Below are positions 35,304 through 43,135 of a stretch of 64,000 bases of DNA, piece after piece. The notes beneath the pieces are model-generated. The model made no database searches, had not been told where the DNA came from, and saw nothing but the letters and a program-made list of their open reading frames with translations. Numbering within the stretch: the stretch's first letter is position 1; every line of letters begins with the position of its first letter. Origin of the DNA: Endozoicomonas_A sp049275935. Lineage in GTDB: Bacteria; Pseudomonadota; Gammaproteobacteria; Pseudomonadales; Endozoicomonadaceae. The stretch spans positions 5,456,001 to 5,520,000 of the forward strand of contig NZ_CP184830.1 of assembly GCF_049275935.1 (NCBI RefSeq), written 5' to 3'. A program made the translations under genes and the position numbers.

Positions 35304-37217
35304 ATGACTGCAGAAGCCAAAAAAGAAACACTGGGTTTCCAAACCGAGGTCAAGCAACTTCTTCACCTCATGATCCACTCCCTGTACTCCAATCGCGAAA
35401 TCTTTCTGCGGGAGTTGATCTCTAACGCTTCAGATGCTGCTGACAAACTGCGCTTTGAAGCGTTGCATAATGATGGTTTGCTGGAAAGTGATCCCAATCT
35501 GGATATTCGTGTTGATTTTGACAAGGAAGCAAAAACCGTTACCGTCGCTGATAACGGCATTGGTATGAACCGTGAGGATGTTATTGCTCACCTGGGTACC
35601 ATTGCCAAGTCCGGCACCGCTGACTTCCTGCAACAGCTGACCGGTGACCAGAAGAAAGACTCTCAGCTGATTGGTCAGTTCGGCGTCGGTTTTTACTCTG
35701 CCTTTATTGTCGCTGATAAGGTCACCGTTGAAACCCGCAAGGCGGATGCACCGGCTGAGCAAGCCGTCCGTTGGGTATCCGACGGCTCCGGTGAATTCAC
35801 CGTTGAAGGGATCAGCAAAGAAAAACGTGGCACCTCCATCATCCTGCACCTGAAGGACGATGCCGAAGAGTTTGCTGACGGCTGGCGTCTGCGCAACATT
35901 GTTCGCAAGTATTCTGACCATATCTCCATGCCAATTCTGATGGTCAAGCAAGAGATGCCTTCAGAAGAAGAGGAAAAGGAGGAAGACAAGGCGCCTGAGT
36001 GGGAAACGGTTAATACCGCAAAGGCCCTGTGGACTCGCTCCCGTTCTGATATTACTGATGAAGAGTACAAAGAGTTCTACAAACACATCAGTCATGACTT
36101 TGCTGACCCTATAAAGTGGAGTCATAACCGTGTTGAAGGCAAGCTGGAATACAACAGCCTGTTGTTCATTCCTGCCAAAGCTCCCTTCGATCTTTATAAT
36201 CGTGATATGCAGAAAGGCCTGAAGCTCTACGTTCAGCGCGTATTCATCATGGATCAGGCCGATGAATTCCTGCCCATGTACCTGCGTTTCATTAAGGGTG
36301 TGGTGGATTCTAACGATCTCTCCTTGAACGTATCGCGTGAAATCCTTCAGAAAGACCCTGCTGTCGACAGCATGAAAGCCGCATTGACCAAGCGTGTTTT
36401 GGACATGCTGGAAAAAATGGCCAAGAAGGAAGAAGAGCAGTATGCAGAGTTCTGGAAAGAGTTTGGTCAGGTATTAAAAGAAGGCCCTGCTGAGGACTTC
36501 GCAAACCGTGAGAAAGTTGCCAAACTCCTGCGTTTTGCTTCTACCGAGAGCAAGGGTAGTGACCAGGACCAATCTCTGGAAGGCTATGTTTCCAGAATCA
36601 AGGAAGGTCAGGACAAGATCTACTACATCACTGCAGAAACCCACAATGCGGCGGCCAACAGTCCTCACCTGGAAGTGTTCAGGAAGAAGGGAATCGAAGT
36701 TCTTCTGCTGAGCGACCGTGTCGATGAGTGGCTGATGTCGCATCTGAACGAATTCGATGGCAAACAGTTTGCAGACATCGCACGTGGTGATCTGGATCTG
36801 GGTCAACTGGACGATGAAGGCGACAAGAAAGCCCTGGAAGAAAGTGCCAAGGAGAAAGAAGATCTGCTCAAGCGCATCAAGGATGCCCTGTTGGACCAGG
36901 TTGAAGAAGTCCGTGTAACGCACCGTCTGACGGATTCACCCGCCTGTTTGGTCGTAGGTGAACAGGATATGGGCGCCCAAATGCGTAAGATCATGGAAGC
37001 TGCGGGTCAGGCCATGCCTGAATCCAAGCCTATCTTTGAGATCAATCCTGAGCACCCTCTGATTAACCGTTTGGACCAGGAAGCAGATGAAGATCGTTTT
37101 GCTGATCTGTGTCGTGTGGTCTTTGATCAGGCCAAGCTGGCTGCAGGTGGCCAGCTGGATGATCCTGCCAGCTACGTTCAGCGTTTGAACAAACTCCTGT
37201 TAGAAATGGCAGGCTAA
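35304..37217 (+). CDS. htpG: Molecular chaperone HtpG (Hsp90)
   Basis: 637 residues, full length. N-terminal GHKL ATPase motifs are NASDAADKLRFEAL, VADNGIGM and GQFGVGFYSAFIVADKV; the middle domain includes RVFIMDQADEFLPMYLRF and NVSREILQKD, and the dimerisation domain forms the C-terminus. It refolds client proteins in the cytosol. GAGGG precedes the ATG. A sigma-32-type promoter lies upstream and a hairpin follows. Confidence 0.97.
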   Translation: MTAEAKKETLGFQTEVKQLLHLMIHSLYSNREIFLRELISNASDAADKLRFEALHNDGLLESDPNLDIRVDFDKEAKTVTVADNGIGMNREDVIAHLGTIAKSGTADFLQQLTGDQKKDSQLIGQFGVGFYSAFIVADKVTVETRKADAPAEQAVRWVSDGSGEFTVEGISKEKRGTSIILHLKDDAEEFADGWRLRNIVRKYSDHISMPILMVKQEMPSEEEEKEEDKAPEWETVNTAKALWTRSRSDITDEEYKEFYKHISHDFADPIKWSHNRVEGKLEYNSLLFIPAKAPFDLYNRDMQKGLKLYVQRVFIMDQADEFLPMYLRFIKGVVDSNDLSLNVSREILQKDPAVDSMKAALTKRVLDMLEKMAKKEEEQYAEFWKEFGQVLKEGPAEDFANREKVAKLLRFASTESKGSDQDQSLEGYVSRIKEGQDKIYYITAETHNAAANSPHLEVFRKKGIEVLLLSDRVDEWLMSHLNEFDGKQFADIARGDLDLGQLDDEGDKKALEESAKEKEDLLKRIKDALLDQVEEVRVTHRLTDSPACLVVGEQDMGAQMRKIMEAAGQAMPESKPIFEINPEHPLINRLDQEADEDRFADLCRVVFDQAKLAAGGQLDDPASYVQRLNKLLLEMAG

Positions 37218-37226
37218 CAAATATTG

Positions 37227-37255
37227 GAGCTGGAGCTTAATCTAAGTTCCAGCTC
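37227..37255. terminator. Hairpin after htpG
   Basis: Thirteen-pair stem (GAGCTGGAGCTTA with TAAGTTCCAGCTC, one G-T pair) and a three-base loop, between convergent genes. There is no good T-run. Confidence 0.65.
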
Positions 37256-37262
37256 TCAACTG

Positions 37263-37679
37263 TCACTTGTCCAGTTTTTTCCACCCTGCCTTAAAGTCAT
37301 GCCTCAATTCTGACCATCGGTTTTTGACATCGTGCCTGAACTCGTTCATCTCTTTTCTAGCTTTCAATTCAAGGCGCTTGAATTTTGAGTCCGTATTGTT
37401 CATTTTGACATCAATACTGGCCTGTTCTGCCTCATGTCTGAGTTTATTGGCGGCTTTTATAAAGTTCTCAAGTGTTAACACCTGACACAGATAGTTGCTG
37501 ATAGGCTTAAACTCCAGAGCCATGTCTTCAAGAAACTCCGCCAGTATATAAAGCAGGCTGTCCAGACTGGATCTGGATTGAACGTCCCGATTATAGGTAC
37601 GACCACTGGCGGTTTGCGGAAGGTTGTCAGTCTCAGACTGATACGGTCTTCCAGATAGTTGTTGTCCTTCTACTTTCAT
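37263..37679 (-). CDS. Helical protein of unknown function, 138 aa
   Basis: A strong GGGAGG site precedes the ATG. The C-terminal third is basic and repetitive (EFRHDVKNRWSEL then RHDFKAGWKKL), suggesting amphipathic helices; the N-terminal 50 residues look disordered. No signal peptide or membrane span. No family is recognised. Composition vaguely recalls phasin or heparin-binding-type helical proteins, but I cannot support that. A second copy of its ribosome-binding leader lies upstream (see repeat at 37675). Confidence 0.7.
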   Translation of the reverse strand: MKVEGQQLSGRPYQSETDNLPQTASGRTYNRDVQSRSSLDSLLYILAEFLEDMALEFKPISNYLCQVLTLENFIKAANKLRHEAEQASIDVKMNNTDSKFKRLELKARKEMNEFRHDVKNRWSELRHDFKAGWKKLDK

Positions 37680-37812
37680 AAACGATACCTCCCTGTTCGT
37701 TTTAATCCCTGTTTGATTGTAGAGTTTTTTAATGCTGTTTTGGTCCTGTTTCGTAAGTTAGATAACCGGTTCGTTATCATTCGGTCGGTTGATTCATAAG
37801 CGACACCTCCCT
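37675..37812 (-). repeat. Duplicated translation-initiation leader
   Basis: Two 20-base copies, at 37675-37694 and 37793-37812, match at 18 of 20 positions and each contains GGGAGG, a short spacer and ATGAA. The proximal copy starts the 138-aa protein. The distal copy starts a six-codon ORF (MNQPTE, 37777-37797). This could be a leader peptide or the stub of a lost paralogous gene. Confidence 0.55.
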
Positions 37813-38031
37813 CGTACCTTTGGTCCCTCCATTCGTTTAGTCATTACAATGTTCGCACTCAGAATAGTGGAGAGGACTCCTTGAGCAGTATACGACCTTG
37901 ATCGATTAGACTTAGGGCTAACTTGACAAAATTACTGCCAGTTCAGTTCATTGTTTCCAGTTTTGATCTACGCTGTATTAAGGCTGAAACGGGTTTTTCT
38001 CACCAGTTCCCTGTGACAGTGGCATTCTTTC

Positions 38032-38925
38032 ATGAAGTCCGTCCGTACCGTATTTTTGTCAAAATGGCTGACTGTCCTGTTAGCGATTCTTCTCATTTCT
38101 GGCTGCAGCATGCAGTCATCTCCCATTCTTTATCCAAAAGGTCCGGTTGCTGAAACCGAGCGGAATCTGTTATTCCTCGCGACAGCCATCATGCTTTTTA
38201 CTTTGCTGCCCGTTTACCTGATCACTTTCTGGTCATGCTGGCGTTATCGAGCCAATGGCAAAGGGGCCTATCGGCCAGACTGGCACAAATCCATTTTCGT
38301 TGAACTGTTTATCTGGGCCGGTCCACTGGTCATTATCGTTGTGATCGGTGTTCTTGTTGTTATTTACACCTACCAACTCGACCCCTACAAACCTCTGGTC
38401 AGTGATGAGAAAACGTTCAGGGTTCAGGCAGTGGCTCAGAACTGGAAGTGGCTATTTATCTACCCGGACCAGCAGGTAGCGGTAGTCAATGAACTGGCTT
38501 TTCCCAGTGACAGACCCGTTAATATTGAAATTACTTCAGACACGGTCATGACATCCTTCATTATCCCTGCGCTGGGTGGCCAAATTTATGCCATGGCCGG
38601 GATGACCACTCATCTGAACCTCAAAGCCTTCGAGCCAGGTCGTTTTACTGGAAGAAATACCCAGTTCAGTGGCCGGGGCTTTCCTCATATGGTGTTTGAC
38701 GTTCAATCACTCTCTGAAAGTGACTTTACACAATGGCTCGATAACGTCAAAAAAGCAAACAAACGACTGGACTCAATGAGTTATCAGAAGCTCCTCAGGC
38801 CGGAAACAAAGTACCCGGTAGAGTACTACTCCTGGGTTGAACCGGAGCTGTTCAGTCGAATCATTGCTAAATACACCGGAGCAAGCGGTGCCTTACCCCT
38901 GCAAAAAACCGGAAGTCTGGAGTAA
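38032..38925 (+). CDS. cyoA: Cytochrome o ubiquinol oxidase subunit II
   Basis: 297 residues. A lipoprotein signal ends in LLISGC (lipobox Cys at about 25), two membrane helices follow (LLFLATAIMLFTLLPVYLITFW and IFVELFIWAGPLVIIVVIGVLVV), then the periplasmic cupredoxin domain (TFRVQAVAQNWKWLFIYPDQ). As in quinol oxidases, no Cu-A cysteine/histidine set is visible. It starts the cyoABCD operon with 3 bases to cyoB. The 352 bases upstream hold no gene apart from the 37777 mini-ORF on the other strand. Confidence 0.95.
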   Translation: MKSVRTVFLSKWLTVLLAILLISGCSMQSSPILYPKGPVAETERNLLFLATAIMLFTLLPVYLITFWSCWRYRANGKGAYRPDWHKSIFVELFIWAGPLVIIVVIGVLVVIYTYQLDPYKPLVSDEKTFRVQAVAQNWKWLFIYPDQQVAVVNELAFPSDRPVNIEITSDTVMTSFIIPALGGQIYAMAGMTTHLNLKAFEPGRFTGRNTQFSGRGFPHMVFDVQSLSESDFTQWLDNVKKANKRLDSMSYQKLLRPETKYPVEYYSWVEPELFSRIIAKYTGASGALPLQKTGSLE

Positions 38926-38928
38926 GCC

Positions 38929-40929
38929 ATGTTAGGCAGATTGACCATTGATGCACTGCCGTTCTATAGCTCGGTTGCTATGGGAGGCGCTCTTGTTACC
39001 GTGATGGCTGTGCTTTTGACGGCTCTGGCCGTGACCTGGGCAGGCAAGTGGCGATATTTGTGGGAAGAATGGCTGACCAGTGTCGATCATAAGCGAATCG
39101 GGGTCATGTATATCTTGCTGGCACTGGTCATGCTTGTCCGTGGGGTTATTGAAGCCGTCATGATGCGAACCCAGCAAGCGATTGCTCTCAACAATGATGG
39201 GTATTTGCCGCCAGAGCATTTTGAGCAAATTTTTACTACCCATGGCACTATCATGATCTTTTTTATGGCCATGCCGTTTCTTACTGGCCTGATCAATATC
39301 GTTGTTCCCCAGCAGATTGGCGCCAGAGATGTGGCTTTTCCCTTCATGAATTCGGTCAGTTTATGGCTGACTGCTGCAGGTGCCGGGTTGGTGGGAATTT
39401 CCCTGGTTCTGGGCAAGTTCTCGACAGCGGGCTGGACCGGGTATCCACCTTATTCAGGTATTGGTTTCAGTCCGGGAGTTGGTGTCGATTACTGGATTTG
39501 GGCACTGCTTGTCAGTGGTGTGGGCAGTACGATGACCGGAATTAACTTTATAACGACCATTTTAAGATGCCGGGCTCCTGGCATGAAATTGATGCAGATG
39601 CCATTGTTTGTCTGGACCACACTCTGCACCAGTATTCTGATGGCGTTTGCTTTTCCTGCCCTGACCGTAGTGGCGGCTCTGCTGGGGCTGGACCGGACAG
39701 TGGGGATGCACTTTTTTACCAATGAGCTGGGTGGCAATATGATGAACTTTGCCAACCTGATCTGGATCTGGGGACACCCTGAAGTCTACATTCTGATTCT
39801 GCCTGCTTTCGGTGTATTCTCTGAAGTAACCGCTGTGTTTTCCGGGAAAAGGCTGTTTGGTTATCATTCGTTAGTCTACGCCACCATGGCTATAGGACTT
39901 TTGTCGTTTACAGTATGGTTGCATCATTTCTTTACTATGGGCTCCAGTCCAAACGTTAACGCCATATTCGGTATTGCCACAATGATTATTGCTGTTCCCA
40001 CAGGCGTTAAAATATTTGACTGGCTCTTTACTATGATCAGGGGGCGGATTGTTTTTCATCCCGCTATGCTGTTTACCATCGGTTTTATTATTACCTTTGT
40101 AATAGGGGGTATTACCGGAGTCTTGCTGGCAATTCCTCCGGTAGACTACCAGATGCATAACACCACCTTTTTAGTAGCGCACTTTCATAACATGCTGATA
40201 CCCGGCGCCTTGTTTGGTTACTTTGCAGGCACTCAGTTCTGGTTCCCCAAGGTCTTTGGCTTCAGACTAAATGAGTTCTGGGGCAAGATGGTGTTTTCCT
40301 GCTGGTTGATCGGTTTCTATCTCGCCTTTATGCCACTCTACGCCCTTGGGCTTCTGGGTATGACAAGGAGGCTTGAACAATACACCCAGCCTGATTGGCA
40401 ACCTTTTCTGCTGGTGGCTTTTGCAGGTGCATGTTTTGTACTGGTTGGCATTTACAGTGTCTTTATGCAGTTTTACGTTAGTGTCAGAGACCGTAATCAA
40501 CATCGGGATCTAACCGGTGATCCATGGAATGGCAGAACTCTTGAGTGGGCCACCTCCTCACCGGCAGCACCCTATAACTTTGCTGTGATACCCAAAGTCA
40601 ACTCTGTCGATGCCTTCTGGGAAATGAAAAAAAAAGGGGAAGCCTATTATTTTCCTGATCAATACAGCGCCATCATAATGCCCGCTAATACCGGAGCTGG
40701 CGTTTATATTGGTTTGTTTGGATTTTTAGTAGGGTTTGCTTTCGTCTGGTATTTATGGTGGTTGGCCATCCTCGCCATGGTCGGTGCGGTAACAGTATTG
40801 ATCGTTAGAAGTTCTAATGATCATGAAGAGGAGATCTTTACATCAGAAGCTGTCATGGCCATTGAGAGCAAACGAAAGGCTCAGTTAATGTCTGCTGAAA
40901 GTCTCTCACCCAGAGGAGGGCCTGTATGA
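38929..40929 (+). CDS. cyoB: Cytochrome o ubiquinol oxidase subunit I
   Basis: 666 residues, heme-copper oxidase subunit I of the proton-pumping quinol oxidase. Metal and heme ligands are visible: His105 in FTTHGTIMIFF, WGHPEVYIL (Cu-B His and cross-linked Tyr), WLHHFF (two Cu-B His) and VAHFHNML (heme His pair). Many membrane helices run throughout. It reduces oxygen using quinol and pumps protons at the inner membrane. cyoC overlaps its stop by four bases. Confidence 0.97.
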   Translation: MLGRLTIDALPFYSSVAMGGALVTVMAVLLTALAVTWAGKWRYLWEEWLTSVDHKRIGVMYILLALVMLVRGVIEAVMMRTQQAIALNNDGYLPPEHFEQIFTTHGTIMIFFMAMPFLTGLINIVVPQQIGARDVAFPFMNSVSLWLTAAGAGLVGISLVLGKFSTAGWTGYPPYSGIGFSPGVGVDYWIWALLVSGVGSTMTGINFITTILRCRAPGMKLMQMPLFVWTTLCTSILMAFAFPALTVVAALLGLDRTVGMHFFTNELGGNMMNFANLIWIWGHPEVYILILPAFGVFSEVTAVFSGKRLFGYHSLVYATMAIGLLSFTVWLHHFFTMGSSPNVNAIFGIATMIIAVPTGVKIFDWLFTMIRGRIVFHPAMLFTIGFIITFVIGGITGVLLAIPPVDYQMHNTTFLVAHFHNMLIPGALFGYFAGTQFWFPKVFGFRLNEFWGKMVFSCWLIGFYLAFMPLYALGLLGMTRRLEQYTQPDWQPFLLVAFAGACFVLVGIYSVFMQFYVSVRDRNQHRDLTGDPWNGRTLEWATSSPAAPYNFAVIPKVNSVDAFWEMKKKGEAYYFPDQYSAIIMPANTGAGVYIGLFGFLVGFAFVWYLWWLAILAMVGAVTVLIVRSSNDHEEEIFTSEAVMAIESKRKAQLMSAESLSPRGGPV

Positions 40930-41528
40930 ATCAGAATGCGCTCCAACAAGCCATGGCTGAACATCTTGAAGAGTACCTTGATAACCGGGAATTCGGTTTC
41001 TGGCTCTATCTGATGACGGATGCGGTTATCTTCGCGCTGCTTTTTGCAACCTATGTCAGTATGTTCAGAAATACTGCCAACGGACCTGAGCCCATTGAAC
41101 TTTTCGATCTCAAACATGTCTTTCTTGAAACCGCCTGCCTGTTGATCTCCAGTGTCACATTTGGTTTTGCCTGGTTGGCAGCTATGCATAAAAAACGACC
41201 GACTGTAATGCTTTGGTTAATCATTACCCTCGTTTTTGGTGTCACTTTTGTTTCTCTGGAAATCGCCGAATTTGCAGAAATGATCGGAGAGGGGGGTGGG
41301 CCTCAAATCAGTGGTTACTTGTCGTCTTTTTTTACACTGGTTGCTACCCATGGCATCCATGTGAGCATTGGCATGCTTGGCATCCTGATGATGGTGTCGC
41401 AGGTTTTTATGAAAGGGTTGACGCCCCAGGTCTGCTCCAGGTTGTATCGCCTCGGTTTATTCTGGCATTTTCTGGATATTGTCTGGATAGGGATCTTTTC
41501 TGTCGTTTACCTACCGGTGTTCATATAG
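40926..41528 (+). CDS. cyoC: Cytochrome o ubiquinol oxidase subunit III
   Basis: 200 residues with five membrane helices. Family stretches are GFWLYLMTDAVIFALLFATYV, LLISSVTFGFAWLAAMHKK and TLVATHGIHVSIGMLGILMM. It overlaps cyoB in an ATGA junction, so translation is coupled. Confidence 0.95.
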   Translation: MNQNALQQAMAEHLEEYLDNREFGFWLYLMTDAVIFALLFATYVSMFRNTANGPEPIELFDLKHVFLETACLLISSVTFGFAWLAAMHKKRPTVMLWLIITLVFGVTFVSLEIAEFAEMIGEGGGPQISGYLSSFFTLVATHGIHVSIGMLGILMMVSQVFMKGLTPQVCSRLYRLGLFWHFLDIVWIGIFSVVYLPVFI

Positions 41529-41537
41529 GAGGTAGCC

Positions 41538-41840
41538 GTGCAAGCACATGAACATAGCCTGAAGGACTATCTAGCAGGGTTCGTTCTGGCGATCGTTCTG
41601 ACGGTCATCCCTTTCTGGGTCGTCTGGTCCTCAGCTTTCCCGGCCAAAATACTGTTTGCCATTATTGCACTGTGTGCCTTGATTCAGGTGCTGGTTCACT
41701 TGCGTTTTTTTTTAAACATCACCCTCAGGCGTACGGGCAGAGACTATCTGACAGCGCTGTTTTTTGCCGGAGTTCTGATTTTCATTATGGTGGGTGGGAC
41801 CATCTGGATATTGTTTGATCTGAACTTCAGAATGATGTAA
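41538..41840 (+). CDS. cyoD: Cytochrome o ubiquinol oxidase subunit IV
   Basis: 100 residues with three membrane helices (DYLAGFVLAIVLTVIPFWVVW, ILFAIIALCALIQVLVHLRFFL, ALFFAGVLIFIMVGGTIWILF). GTG start with AGGAGG upstream. No cyoE (heme O synthase) follows; instead the accessory region begins. Confidence 0.92.
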   Translation: MQAHEHSLKDYLAGFVLAIVLTVIPFWVVWSSAFPAKILFAIIALCALIQVLVHLRFFLNITLRRTGRDYLTALFFAGVLIFIMVGGTIWILFDLNFRMM

Positions 41841-41866
41841 GTCGCAGAAGGCTGCAGCCTAAAGAG

Positions 41867-42110
41867 TCAAGCGACAATCGCGTTATATTCTTTCACTTTC
41901 CTGGCGTATATAGCCGAACCTCTCATTGGGGTTTCAAGATATTTGGCCCGCAGATCAAGACCGGTGCGATATATGGTTTCGATGCAGCTATCGAGTGATA
42001 CCGCGTGAGTACCGTCAACAGGCATAGCCAGACGAGCAGCAGTGATTGCCTTGATAGCCGCCATACCATTTCGCTCGATGCAGGGGATCTGGACCAGGCA
42101 GATCCCACCT
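41867..42110 (-). pseudogene. Remnant of L-serine dehydratase (C-terminal end)
   Basis: Read on the minus strand, GGICLVQIPCIERNGMAAIKAI and the following SLDSCIETIYRTGLDLRAKYLETPMRG match the C-terminus of iron-sulfur L-serine ammonia-lyases (SdaA type; consensus GGLVQVPCIERN and an Asp-Lys-rich tail). Only about 80 residues remain, and the ligand Cys of the Fe-S site in PCIERN is retained. The remainder, including the start, is absent upstream. It marks the inner edge of the accessory island. Confidence 0.75.
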
Positions 42111-42260
42111 CTGCCTGACAGCCTGCTTCTGCGCCCGATATGTCGGGTTCAAATATTGCCTTAAAAAAGCATTGTCATTTGGCGTGTTCTCTCATAAAAT
42201 ACTTCAACATTTTGGAAGTTGTTGGTTTTAAAGACTTTTATCTGAAAATCGATCCATTAC

Positions 42261-42334
42261 GGCGAGTTAGCAAAGCGGTTATGCAGTGGACTGCAACTCC
42301 ATTTAGACCGGTTCGACTCCGGTACTCGCCTCCA
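42261..42334 (+). tRNA. tRNA-Cys (GCA)
   Basis: 74 bases including an encoded CCA. The acceptor GGCGAGT pairs with ACTCGCC, the anticodon loop CTGCAAC shows GCA, and the T-arm CCGGTTCGACTCCGG is canonical. It is close to E. coli tRNA-Cys. A T-run (CTTTTTTA) follows within a few bases. tRNA genes are common integration sites, but I found no repeated 3' end in the window. Confidence 0.95.
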
Positions 42335-42459
42335 TTCTCTTTTTTAAGAATCTAATCTTTCACCCATGGCAAAATATATGGGGCTTCGATGCCGGAGCAT
42401 GTCAGTTGATTATCTATTTTCCAGGCTTATGATGAGTTCAAGAGGCGTTGGCCACTAAC

Positions 42460-43068
42460 TTAGTGGTAAAAGAAAGCAGCCCAGCGGCTTGGGAACTCTT
42501 TCCGTTCCTTGATAAATTGCAGCAGGGTTTTCAAGGGCATTAATTTCAGGGAAGCCCTGGCCTTCTTGTAGCCGAGGCCGTAAACAGGATCGTCACTGTT
42601 TTCTATTGCTGCTCTGCGGAATTCTGCGTCTTTTGTATCCTGATTTTTCAACCAGATATAAGTACCTAACCAGTTGGTTTCGCATATTCTGGACGGCGGC
42701 TTTTTCCATCCTTCTGCGTTCCAGCTCTGGTTGCGTAGCTATGGCTACGCGCCCGTCGTTGCGCCTTGAAGGACGAAAAAATCCACTCGCCAGAATATGC
42801 GAAACCAACTGGCCAGGTACTTACTCCATCATGACACACATGCCTTCTTCAACCCCCAGTGGCAGGTCGCGATAGTTGTTGTAGAAGAACCAGGCATGGG
42901 TTAATTCATGGATGGCTAGGGTTCGGAAATGTTCTTCTGGAAGATGCCTCTGGATCAGAATATCGTTGAACTCTCTGGCTATCACCTGACCATTGGCTGT
43001 TGTAGAGGTGCTCCATCGGGTCAGACCCAGTATCGGCCTTTCATTATGAAAGTTACTTCGGCTGGCTT
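42460..43068 (-). pseudogene. Broken second copy of the DA1-like LIM peptidase
   Basis: The C-terminal ~150 residues of the protein encoded at 45147-46169, at high DNA identity, running from the shared stop region to GCTGGCTT at 43061-43068, where similarity ends abruptly. The zinc protease motif HELTHAW and the VEEG region are still encoded. The reading frame is interrupted by a 163-base palindromic insertion (42660-42822). The LIM part is missing entirely, so it is a truncated duplicate rather than a functioning gene. Confidence 0.9.
42660..42822. mobile_element. Palindromic miniature element (MITE)
   Basis: About 163 bases with long terminal inverted repeats: AAGTACCT then CCAGTTGGTTTCGCATATTC on the left and the same reversed on the right, one two-base difference between the arms. 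The centre is also palindromic (GCGTAGC/GCTACGC). It has no coding capacity. Comparison with the intact gene shows it was inserted into the DA1 copy; flanking TA on both sides suggests a TA target, as for IS630/Tc1-type elements. Confidence 0.8.
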
Positions 43069-43135
43069 AACGATTTAGCCTGTAAGTCTGACAGAACGAC
43101 CAGAAGGATGAGACTAAGTCTTGTCTCGATGCAGA

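Noticed and set aside
42261..42334. tRNA-Cys 3' end as the island's attachment site
   Set aside because: I could not find a second copy of the tRNA 3' end within the window; the far boundary may be outside or different.
43110..43127. Hairpin GAGAC/GTCTC after the surface protein gene as a terminator
   Set aside because: Only five base pairs and no T-run on the relevant strand.
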